Part shown: piece after piece, positions 15,014 through 21,891 of the stretch
Layout: each line of letters begins with the position of its first letter
How positions within the stretch are numbered: the first letter of the stretch is position 1
Source of the DNA: Desulfocarbo indianensis
GTDB lineage: Bacteria; Desulfobacterota; Desulfarculia; Desulfarculales; Desulfarculaceae
Direction of reading: 5' to 3'
Assembly: GCA_001184205.1 (NCBI GenBank)
Contig: LBMP01000005.1
Span: forward strand, 372,001-436,000
DNA length: 64,000 nucleotides
Translations under genes and position numbers: made by a program
The notes under the pieces: generated by a model
Told to the model about the DNA's origin: nothing
Seen by the model: the letters and a program-made list of their open reading frames with translations, nothing else
Database searches by the model: none

Positions 15014-17326
15014 TTGTTCAACCTGGCCAAAGATATATTCAGCCGGCTGTTGCATTCCCTGAGCTTCAAGCTCTCTTTCACCGCCGGCCTCGTCATTTTC
15101 CTGGCCGTGTCGGCGGCGGCCTGGTTCAATATCCAGTCGCAGCGATCCCAGTTGGAAAAGACCGTGGAGACCGAGGCCTCCAGCTTCGTGGATACCGTGC
15201 GCCGCGCCACCTATTGGTCCATGTTGCGCAACCAGCGCGAAAGCCTGTACCAGATCATCAAGGACGTGGGCCAGCAGCCCAACATCGAGCGGGTGCGGGT
15301 GTTCAACAAGGAAGGCATGGTGATGTTCTCCTCCCTGGACGAGGAGATCGGCCAAGAAGTGGACAAAAAGGCCGAGGCCTGTTACGGCTGCCACTCCTCG
15401 GAGGCCCCCCTGGCCCGCCTGCCTTCCGGCCAGACCACCCGCATATTTCCGGCGCCGGACGGCGAACGGCTCCTGGGCATAATACGGCCCATCTACAACG
15501 AGCCGGCCTGCTCCGCCGCTCCCTGTCACGCCCATCCCGCCGGACAGCAGGTTCTCGGCGTCTTGGACGTGAACATGAACCTGGCCCACCTGGACCGGCA
15601 GGTGAGCGACCGGCTCTGGCAGACCCTGGGCTTTGCCGCGGCCCTGTTCATAGGCGTCTCCACCTTTATCGGCCTGGCCATCCTCTTGACGGTCAACCGC
15701 TCGGTCAACCGCATGGTGCTGGAAGTGGACAAGGTGGCCGAGGGGCAACTGGACCGGGTGGAGGCCCTGGAGGCCCCCGACGAACTGGGCCGGGTGGCGG
15801 CCGCCTTCAACCGCATGGTGGAAAGCGTGACCCGCCGCACCCTGGCCAAGGACCGCCGCTATCGCCAACTGGTCACCAACTCCACCGACGCGGTGGTGGT
15901 CACCGACAGCGAAGGCCTGGTGGTATGGGGAAACCCGGTGGCCGAAGAGATTCTGGGCGTTGATAAAGGCGGGGCCGCTGGGCTGGAGCTGGCCGCCCTG
16001 GCCACCGGCGCGGAGCGGGAGCAACTCCGCCAGGCCATGACCCAAGCCATGACCCAGGACCAGCCCAGCGACATCATGCGTTTCACCCTGAACGCGGCCG
16101 ACGGCGAGCCGCGCATAGTGGAGGGGCGCTTCCGGCGGTTGGAAAACGAAGAAAGCCAACTGGGCCTTTTGGCCAATCTGCGCGACATCACCCAGCGCCA
16201 GCGCCTGGAAGACGAGCTGGAAAGAAGGCGCAATTTCGAGCGCCACCTGGTGCGCCAGGCCCTCAACGCCATAATCGCCACCGACCAGGACGGCCTGGTG
16301 CAGGTGTTCAACGACAGCGCGGAACGGCTTTTCGAGTCCCAGGCCGCCGAGGTGATCGGCCAGGCGCATTACACCCGCTTCTTCCCCCGGGCGCAGGTGA
16401 AGCTGATCCAAAAGGCCCTCTATGAAAACCCCGAGGCCGGCGGCTCCCTGGCCAGGGTGGTGGTGGTGAAGACCAGCAGCGGCCGCCGCCTGCCCGTGAT
16501 GCTTTCGGCCCGCTCCCTGTACATCCAGGGGGTGTTCAGCGGCGTGGTGATGTTCCTGCAAAACCTGCGGGAGTCCAAGCAGCTCAAGGCCCAGCTCCTT
16601 CGCAAGACCCGCCTGGCCGCGGCGGGGCAAACCGCCGCCGGCCTGGCCCACTGTTTGAAGAATCTGTTGCACGGCCTGGGCTCGGCCACCTATCTGGTGG
16701 ATCAGGGCCTCTCCGACCAGGACCTGGAGCTTACCGGCGAGGGCTGGCGCATGATCAAGAAGAACCTGGATCAGATGAGCGCCCTGACCCAGGACCTGCT
16801 CTCCTACGCCCGCGACCGCCGGCCCCAATACCAGGCTTTCAACCTCAACCAGCTAACGCACGAATGCGCCCACCTGGTGGATGGACGGGCCAGGGAAATG
16901 GGCGCGGAGATCAACATCCACACCGACCCCTCCTGCGACAAGGTGATGCTGGACCCCCAAGGCGTGCGGCGGGTGGTGCTGAATCTGATAACCAACGCCC
17001 TGGACGCCTTGCAGGCCAATCCGCCCGCTGAAGGCCCGCCCAGGGTGGATCTGGCCGACGGCAGGGACGGCTTCGGCCAGGTCTGGATTTCGGTGAGCGA
17101 CAACGGCCCCGGCCTCACGCCGGAGGCGCGCAAGCATCTGTTCAGCGGCCTGTTCACCTCCAAGGGCAGCAAAGGCACCGGCCTGGGGCTCTTGGTCAGC
17201 CAGAAAATCGCCGAGGAGCACGGCGGCTCCCTGGAATTCGCCAACCTGGCCAGCGGCGGGGTGCGCTTCACCCTGGCGGTTCCCGATCTGGCCGAGACCG
17301 CGGGCGACAGCCAGCAAACCGCCTGA
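15014..17326 (+). CDS. Sensor histidine kinase with two c-type haem motifs in its periplasmic domain
   Basis: 770 aa. TM1 about 17-38; periplasmic domain about 40-205; TM2 about 207-227; HAMP about 228-280; PAS about 282-395; second PAS about 408-520; HisKA with phospho-acceptor H546 (GLAHCLKN); HATPase with DNGPGL and GTGLGL. The periplasmic domain contains CYGCH (123-127) and C-x4-CH (166-172), both haem-c attachment forms, so it probably senses redox state or gas ligands outside the membrane. No partner regulator is adjacent. The start is a TTG at 15014 after GAGGAA; no ATG in frame lies near. Kinase domains are certain, haem binding is inferred from motifs. Confidence 0.9.
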   Translation: MFNLAKDIFSRLLHSLSFKLSFTAGLVIFLAVSAAAWFNIQSQRSQLEKTVETEASSFVDTVRRATYWSMLRNQRESLYQIIKDVGQQPNIERVRVFNKEGMVMFSSLDEEIGQEVDKKAEACYGCHSSEAPLARLPSGQTTRIFPAPDGERLLGIIRPIYNEPACSAAPCHAHPAGQQVLGVLDVNMNLAHLDRQVSDRLWQTLGFAAALFIGVSTFIGLAILLTVNRSVNRMVLEVDKVAEGQLDRVEALEAPDELGRVAAAFNRMVESVTRRTLAKDRRYRQLVTNSTDAVVVTDSEGLVVWGNPVAEEILGVDKGGAAGLELAALATGAEREQLRQAMTQAMTQDQPSDIMRFTLNAADGEPRIVEGRFRRLENEESQLGLLANLRDITQRQRLEDELERRRNFERHLVRQALNAIIATDQDGLVQVFNDSAERLFESQAAEVIGQAHYTRFFPRAQVKLIQKALYENPEAGGSLARVVVVKTSSGRRLPVMLSARSLYIQGVFSGVVMFLQNLRESKQLKAQLLRKTRLAAAGQTAAGLAHCLKNLLHGLGSATYLVDQGLSDQDLELTGEGWRMIKKNLDQMSALTQDLLSYARDRRPQYQAFNLNQLTHECAHLVDGRAREMGAEINIHTDPSCDKVMLDPQGVRRVVLNLITNALDALQANPPAEGPPRVDLADGRDGFGQVWISVSDNGPGLTPEARKHLFSGLFTSKGSKGTGLGLLVSQKIAEEHGGSLEFANLASGGVRFTLAVPDLAETAGDSQQTA

Positions 17327-17357
17327 CGGCACCCTCCTCTCCGGCCCAGCGGGCGGT

Positions 17358-18116
17358 TCAACGTCCCGCTTGGCGGCGCAACTCATCCAGCCACCAGCCC
17401 AGGGGGCGGCCCGCAACCAACCGGCCGAAAACCGGGCGCAGCGCCTCCTCTATCCTGGCCTGGTCCTGGGGTGGCACCACCAGGCCGGGCAGGGGTTCGC
17501 AGGCCAACAGGCCGGCGGCGCCTTTCCGGCCGCCCGCCAGCGCCGCCAGCACCTCCGGCAGCAAGCCGAAAAAGGCGAGATCGCCGGCCAGCGAGCACTG
17601 CTCCGCCAATTGAAAAAACACCGAGTTCAGGCTCAGCCAGAAAGGGTCCTCCTCGGCCTGCCCCCCCCTTGGGCATTTGCTGAGGGAAGCCATGGCGCGG
17701 CAGGCCAGGGGCCTGTGTTCGTAGACCGCGCAGAGGCCGTCCTCCAGCAGGGGACAGACGCCGGGCCCGGCCGCGGCCTCCGCGGGGCCGGGCGGCTCTT
17801 CTTCCCGCGCCAGGCAGAGCCGGGCCAGGGCGTTGAAGGTGGTGCGGGGGCGGGCGGCGGCCTCCACCGGCGCGGCCACGGCGGCTTTCAGCAGATCCTC
17901 CCGGCCGGCGGCCAGGAGGCCCTTCAGCAAAAGCGCGCCCTCCAGGCCGGTGAGCAAGACCCGGTCCGTGCAGCAGACGGCGCAGCCGGGCCCGCAGGCC
18001 GTGCTTCGTGCCTGGGCCCGCTCCCCCTGGCAGGCGTACAGGCCCTCCAGCACGGCCAGGGCCGCGCTTTCCAGGGGCGACAACTCCGGCCCCGCGCCGT
18101 TTTCCTCGATGCGCAT
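17358..18116 (-). CDS. YkgJ-family cysteine-cluster protein
   Basis: 252 aa. Carries the zinc/iron-chelating cluster of this family: CGPGCAVCC (about residues 43-51), then CPLLEDGLCAVYEHRPLACR (about 123-142). The function of the family is not established; metal binding is likely. The protein is longer than the usual 100-150 aa because of an Ala/Leu/Glu-rich C-terminal half. It is convergent with the kinase gene, 31 bases apart, and divergent from the next gene. Confidence 0.75.
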   Translation of the reverse strand: MRIEENGAGPELSPLESAALAVLEGLYACQGERAQARSTACGPGCAVCCTDRVLLTGLEGALLLKGLLAAGREDLLKAAVAAPVEAAARPRTTFNALARLCLAREEEPPGPAEAAAGPGVCPLLEDGLCAVYEHRPLACRAMASLSKCPRGGQAEEDPFWLSLNSVFFQLAEQCSLAGDLAFFGLLPEVLAALAGGRKGAAGLLACEPLPGLVVPPQDQARIEEALRPVFGRLVAGRPLGWWLDELRRQAGR

Positions 18117-18157
18117 AAGCAGACTCCTTGGCTCATTATCTCCGCGTTCCCGATGCG

Positions 18158-18186
18158 TTGACAGCCCTGGCCAGTCAATTTATACT
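18158..18186 (+). promoter_or_regulatory. Near-consensus sigma-70 promoter
   Basis: TTGACA (18158-18163), exactly 17 bases, TATACT (18181-18186). It drives rightward transcription towards 18392 with a leader of about 200 bases. Confidence 0.8.
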
Positions 18187-18243
18187 CATGCCACGGGCGA
18201 GGAGGCAAGCGGACATCGCCAGCGTCCTGGCCTGGGCCGGCAA

Positions 18244-18274
18244 AGCATAAACCTGCCCCCAGTTTATTTATGCT
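18244..18274 (+). promoter_or_regulatory. Inverted repeat in the leader of the HD-GYP gene
   Basis: AGCATAAA (18244-18251) and TTTATGCT (18267-18274) with a 15-base C-rich centre. It lies 58 bases downstream of the promoter's -10, so it could be an RNA hairpin or an operator. AT-rich arms stand out from the GC-rich surroundings. Confidence 0.4.
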
Positions 18275-18391
18275 TCAACCTGGGAAACGCTTAACGCCTC
18301 GTTGAATAACGCGCGGTTGCCCCTTTTTATGCCGGCTTGCCGCTGACCGCCCCCTTATTCACTTTCGGCCGCCGCCAAACGAGGAGAACGT

Positions 18392-18874
18392 GTGAACCAG
18401 GAAGAGATGCAGCTCACCGAGATAAAGGCCCCGCCCAATTTTTATCAGGGATTCATGTATTTTTCCCTGGCGGTCCTGGTGCCGGACAGCCAGGCGCCCT
18501 GCTCCATCCGTTTGGAGGCCTATAATCAAAACCTGGGCCGCTTGCGCCTGGTGGAGACCTTGCAGGCAAGCGATACCATCCGGTCCGCCTGGCTGGACCG
18601 CCTGCTGGACGAAGGCGTGTGCCAAGCCTACATCGCCTTGGAGGACCTGCCCTCCCTGCAGGCCTACCTGCATCAGCAAACCAAGCTGCTGTTTGTCGCG
18701 GACCAGGCCCAAGCCCACCTGCTGGTTTATGAGAACGCCCTGTGCGCCATCAAATCGGCCATGCTGGACCCCAAGAACGGCCGCCGCCTGGCCATGGCCG
18801 CCGCCACGGTGCGGGGCATGCTGCAGCAAATCTGGGAAAACGAGGGAGCCGCCAGGGGATGCTCAAGGTCATGA
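18392..18874 (+). CDS. N-terminal part of a split HD-GYP-type protein
   Basis: 160 codons from a GTG at 18392 with GAGGAG upstream. The first 110 residues resemble the small beta-rich N-terminal domain that precedes HD-GYP domains. The last 40 form a helix (ENALCAIKSAMLDPKNG then RRLAMAAATVRGMLQQIWEN) of the kind that runs straight into the HD-GYP core. The frame then ends a few codons later, while the HD-GYP core continues in another frame from 18859, overlapping by 16 bases. I read the two as one gene interrupted by a single-base indel in the G4 run at 18855-18858, or as coupled genes; see findings. Confidence 0.6.
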   Translation: MNQEEMQLTEIKAPPNFYQGFMYFSLAVLVPDSQAPCSIRLEAYNQNLGRLRLVETLQASDTIRSAWLDRLLDEGVCQAYIALEDLPSLQAYLHQQTKLLFVADQAQAHLLVYENALCAIKSAMLDPKNGRRLAMAAATVRGMLQQIWENEGAARGCSRS

Positions 18875-19386
18875 CCCTGAGCCGAGAGCTGTACACCCAT
18901 TCCCTCAACGTTTGCCTTTTGGGCGTGGGGCTGGCCACGGCCTTGGGCTGGCAGCGCGACCAGGTGAGCAGCCTGGGCGTGGCCCTGTTTTTTCACGATC
19001 TGGGCTTGGCCGAGGACGCGGGCCAGGAAAGCGTCCCCCTGCCCTTGAGCCTGCATGACGAGGAAGCCCTGTCCCCCCATGCCGAGGCCTCGGCCCAGGC
19101 CGTGGCGCAATTGCCCGAGGTGGACGACGAGGCCCTGGAGATGGTGCGCTGCCACCACGAGAACCTGGACGGCAGCGGTTCGCCCCGCGGGCTGTCCTCA
19201 ACGCAATTGTCAGCCGCCGCCCGTCTGGCCCGCATCGTGGACATTTACGAGCGGGCCACCTCGGGTTGCTTCAAGTCGGAAGTGCTCAGCGCCTTCGCGG
19301 CCCTGCAGATGATGCGCAATGAAATGCGCGAGCAGCTGGACCAGGAGATGCTGAGCGCCCTTGTGAGGTTTTTAGGTCAGGCCTGA
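18859..19386 (+). CDS. HD-GYP-type phosphohydrolase core (possibly c-di-GMP phosphodiesterase)
   Basis: 175 aa from an ATG at 18859. HD-superfamily residues: H in YTHSLNV (about 14), HD in FFHDLG (about 50), HH in CHHENLDG (about 99). The GYP signature is degenerate: DGSGSPRGLS instead of DGxGYPxGL. HD-GYP proteins hydrolyse cyclic di-GMP; the degenerate motif and the severed N-terminal region make activity uncertain. It lacks its own clear ribosome site (AGGGG only two bases before the ATG), supporting the idea that it is the tail of the upstream frame. Confidence 0.65.
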   Translation: MLKVMTLSRELYTHSLNVCLLGVGLATALGWQRDQVSSLGVALFFHDLGLAEDAGQESVPLPLSLHDEEALSPHAEASAQAVAQLPEVDDEALEMVRCHHENLDGSGSPRGLSSTQLSAAARLARIVDIYERATSGCFKSEVLSAFAALQMMRNEMREQLDQEMLSALVRFLGQA

Positions 19387-19447
19387 AAGCGCCGCTGGCC
19401 TTTTAGCCATGTTTAATCCAACACGCACAATAAGGAGAGCCGATCAC

Positions 19448-20056
19448 ATGTTGAAAAAGAATCTCGCATTGCTCATCTGCGCTACGCTGTTCTTGCTGCC
19501 GGGGGTTGCCGCCGCCGACGAGGTGGCGGACATGATCCAGCGCGGGCTCAAGCTATATGAGGAAGGCAAGCTTTCCCAATCCATGGAAGAGCTTAACTTC
19601 GCCCTGGCCCAGATGCGCCAGAAAAAGGCCGATGCCCTGACCGCCGCCTTTCCCGAGGCGCCCTCCGGCTGGACCGCGGAAAAGGCCAAGGCCGAAAGCG
19701 CCGGCGCCGGCCTCATGGGCGGCGGCATCAGCGCCAGCCGCAAATACAAGCAGGACGGCGGCAAGGGTCTCGCCTCGGTGGAGGTCATGACCGATTCTCC
19801 CCTGATTCAATCGCTGGCCATGCTGCTTTCCAATCCCATGTTTTTGCAGGGCGGCTCCAACGGCAAGCTGCTGCGCGTGAACGGCCAGAAGGCCATCCTC
19901 AAGGAAGAGCCCAACAACCGCGCCGAAGTGCAGATGCTGGTGGACAACAAGATATTGATCAAGACCGAGGCGCGCCGGGTGGAAAACGCCTCCCAAATCG
20001 CCCAGGAGCTGGCCAAAAAGCTGGACCTGGACAAGCTGCGCGACCTCACCAAGTAG
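19448..20056 (+). CDS. Exported conserved hypothetical protein
   Basis: 202 aa. A Sec signal peptide (MLKKNLALLICATLFLLPGVAAA) with likely cleavage before DEVAD places it in the periplasm. The mature part starts with a helical, TPR-like segment (QRGLKLYEEGKLSQSMEELNFA) and ends in a charged helical region. I do not recognise a catalytic motif. The ATG at 19448 is chosen because AAGGAGAG precedes it and it opens the signal peptide; an in-frame ATG at 19409 would add 13 residues. No T-run terminator before the next gene, so it may be co-transcribed with it. Confidence 0.7.
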   Translation: MLKKNLALLICATLFLLPGVAAADEVADMIQRGLKLYEEGKLSQSMEELNFALAQMRQKKADALTAAFPEAPSGWTAEKAKAESAGAGLMGGGISASRKYKQDGGKGLASVEVMTDSPLIQSLAMLLSNPMFLQGGSNGKLLRVNGQKAILKEEPNNRAEVQMLVDNKILIKTEARRVENASQIAQELAKKLDLDKLRDLTK

Positions 20057-20152
20057 TCCTGGGCCGCGGGCGGGTATTGACACGCCCGGCGGCCACCGCG
20101 CATCCTGTAGGAGACTTGCAACTCTATCGCGGCACACTCTGGGAGGCGGAAT

Positions 20153-20443
20153 ATGAAAGCGGGCATCATCTTTACCGGAACCGGTCCCATTCTTATCCTG
20201 ACCACCTACGGCGCTTTTGACGATCCCAAGTTCGTGGAGAAGCTGGCCCGCAAGGGCATCATGAAATTCATGGCCTTTGAATTGGACCCCGAGCTGGTGC
20301 GCAAGCGCTACGGACACCAGTTCGAGGCCATCATGAGCGATGTCCAGCAATCCGACGACCTCAGGGTCTTGGACTACAACGGGCACAACGTGTTCTACAA
20401 TTTCTCCTTCAAGGAGCTGGGGCCGCCGCTCCTGCACGATTAG
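20153..20443 (+). CDS. Small conserved cytoplasmic protein of unknown function
   Basis: 96 aa starting MKAGIIFTGTGPILILTTY, with GGAGG upstream of the ATG. Beta-alpha pattern, no membrane segment, no Cys. The opening FTGTGPIL and closing YNFSFKELGPPL look like motifs of a conserved small family, but I cannot name a function. Lies 97 bases after the exported protein gene and before the aminotransferase leader. Confidence 0.65.
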   Translation: MKAGIIFTGTGPILILTTYGAFDDPKFVEKLARKGIMKFMAFELDPELVRKRYGHQFEAIMSDVQQSDDLRVLDYNGHNVFYNFSFKELGPPLLHD

Positions 20444-20494
20444 GACGCTCCCGCCGGCCTTAGAGGGGACCGAGGAGGAAAGCCGTAATCAGGC

Positions 20495-20523
20495 TTGACC
20501 GCATATCGAGCAGATGCTAAGAA
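20495..20523 (+). promoter_or_regulatory. Possible promoter of the aminotransferase leader
   Basis: TTGACC (20495-20500), 17-base spacer, weak -10 TAAGAA (20518-20523). It would start RNA near 20530, just before the leader peptide's ribosome site. Confidence 0.45.
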
Positions 20524-20546
20524 ATATCTGGCAAGGAGCAGGGAGC

Positions 20547-20618
20547 ATGCGCTGGATGGCCCAACGATTTAGCTATTATTATTGGCTTTCGCGCCATCGG
20601 TGCGTCCGCCGGGCCTAG
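20547..20618 (+). CDS. Aromatic-rich leader peptide (23 aa) of an attenuator
   Basis: ATG at 20547 with AAGGAG eight bases upstream, 23 codons, TAG at 20616-20618: MRWMAQRFSYYYWLSRHR then CVRRA. Codons 8-13 read Phe-Ser-Tyr-Tyr-Tyr-Trp, and there is another Trp at codon 3: six aromatic residues in the first 13. Such clustering in a short, well-initiated peptide directly before a terminator and a biosynthetic/degradative gene is the hallmark of ribosome-mediated attenuation. The peptide itself probably has no other role. Confidence 0.7.
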   Translation: MRWMAQRFSYYYWLSRHRCVRRA

Positions 20619-20657
20619 CTCCAAGCTGTACCCCGAAACAGCCACCAGCCGCGGATG
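20603..20657 (+). promoter_or_regulatory. Antiterminator pairing of the aminotransferase attenuator
   Basis: CGTCCGC (20603-20609), near the end of the leader peptide frame, repeats the core of the terminator's 3' arm and can pair with GCGGATG (20651-20657) in its 5' arm: 7 bp, one G-U. A ribosome stalled on the Tyr/Trp codons (20574-20585) leaves 20603-20609 free to do so; one that reaches the stop at 20616 covers it. Inferred from base pairing. Confidence 0.55.
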
Positions 20658-20684
20658 ACCGAAAAAGTCGTCCGCGGCTCTCTT
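20647..20684 (+). terminator. Intrinsic terminator in the aminotransferase leader
   Basis: 13-bp stem (20647-20659 with 20667-20679, one T-G), loop CGAAAAA, followed by CTCTTTT. It ends only about 28 bases before the aminotransferase ATG, so it must be read through for the gene to be expressed. Confidence 0.85.
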
Positions 20685-20712
20685 TTAGAGCATATTCGCG
20701 AAGGAGGAAGCC

Positions 20713-21891
20713 ATGCCCGTGGCCCAGAAGATAGCCCAATTCATTGAGCGCTCCAGCTGGATTCGAGCCATGTTCGAGGCGGGCGCCAAGCTCAAGGCGG
20801 AAAAAGGCGCGGAGAACGTCTATGATTTTTCCCTGGGCAATCCCAACATAGAGCCGCCGGAGTCTTTCTACAAGGTATTGGGCAAGCTGGCCGCGGACCG
20901 CACCCCCGGCTCCCACGCCTATATGCCCAACGCCGGCTATCCGGGGGTTAGGGCCAAGGTGGCGGAGTTCCTCTCCAGGCACTCGGTCCCCGATTTCACG
21001 CCCGAGGACGTGGTCATGACCGTGGGCGCCGGCGGCGGCCTCAACGTGGTGCTCAAGGCCATCGTGGACCCCGGAGCCGACGTGGTGGTGCCCACGCCCT
21101 ATTTCGTGGAATACGATTTCTACCTGGACAACCACGGCGGCGCGGTCACCAGGGTGCCCACCCGGCCGGATTTCTCGCTGGACGTGGACGCCGTGGCCGG
21201 CGCGGTGAGCGACAAGACCTGCGCGGTGCTGATCAACACCCCCAACAACCCCACCGGCGCCATCTATCACGACAAGGAGCTGAAAGAACTGGCCGACGCC
21301 CTGACCGCCATCGGCGACAAGCGGGGCCGGCCGGTGTATCTCATCAGCGACGAGCCCTACCGGGACATCGTGTTCGACGGCGTCACCGTGCCCAGCCTGT
21401 TCGACATTTACCAGCAGAGCATCGTGGTGACCAGCTTCTCCAAGAACCTGAGCCTGCCGGGCGAGCGCATCGGCTACGTGGCGGTGCATCCCAAGATCGC
21501 CGACAAGGGCATCCTCATGGCGGGCATCACCCTGGCCAACCGCATCCTGGGCTTCGTGAACGCGCCCGCCCTCATGCAAAGGGCGGTGGCCGAACTCCTG
21601 GAAGACAAGGCCGACGTATCCCAATACGCCCGCAAGCGCGAACTGATCCTGGAGGTGCTGGATCAGGCCGGTTTCGAGTACGTGAAGCCCCTGGGCGGCT
21701 TCTACGTGTTCCCCAAAAGCCCCATTGCCGACGACGTGGCTTTCGTCAAGGAAGCCCAGAAGGAAAACATCCTCCTGGTGCCGGGCAGCGGCTTCATGGG
21801 GCCGGGCTATTTCCGCATAGCCTTCTGCTGTTCCGACGCAACCATCACCCGCTCGGCCCAGGCCTTCAAAAGGGTCCGTGCGCGCTTCTGA
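20713..21891 (+). CDS. Class I/II pyridoxal-phosphate aminotransferase (aromatic substrate likely)
   Basis: 392 aa, fold type I. Visible: GAGGGLNVVLKAI (cofactor phosphate loop), NTPNNPTGAIY (PLP ring Asn), DEPYRDIVF, the Schiff-base Lys in SFSKNLSLPGERIGY (about residues 245-259) and the substrate-carboxylate Arg in YFRIAFCCS near the C-terminus. The family includes aspartate, aromatic and alanine aminotransferases. Sequence alone does not settle the substrate; the upstream leader rich in Tyr/Trp/Phe codons argues for an aromatic amino acid. Its aryl-pyruvate product would be the substrate of IorAB encoded at 452-2956. AGGAGG precedes the ATG. The last 14 bases overlap mtaB. Confidence 0.9.
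   Translation: MPVAQKIAQFIERSSWIRAMFEAGAKLKAEKGAENVYDFSLGNPNIEPPESFYKVLGKLAADRTPGSHAYMPNAGYPGVRAKVAEFLSRHSVPDFTPEDVVMTVGAGGGLNVVLKAIVDPGADVVVPTPYFVEYDFYLDNHGGAVTRVPTRPDFSLDVDAVAGAVSDKTCAVLINTPNNPTGAIYHDKELKELADALTAIGDKRGRPVYLISDEPYRDIVFDGVTVPSLFDIYQQSIVVTSFSKNLSLPGERIGYVAVHPKIADKGILMAGITLANRILGFVNAPALMQRAVAELLEDKADVSQYARKRELILEVLDQAGFEYVKPLGGFYVFPKSPIADDVAFVKEAQKENILLVPGSGFMGPGYFRIAFCCSDATITRSAQAFKRVRARF

Noticed and set aside
14876-16828. Minus-strand frame of 650 codons opposite the sensor kinase
   Set aside because: Antisense shadow; the kinase frame shows HAMP, PAS and HATPase motifs throughout.
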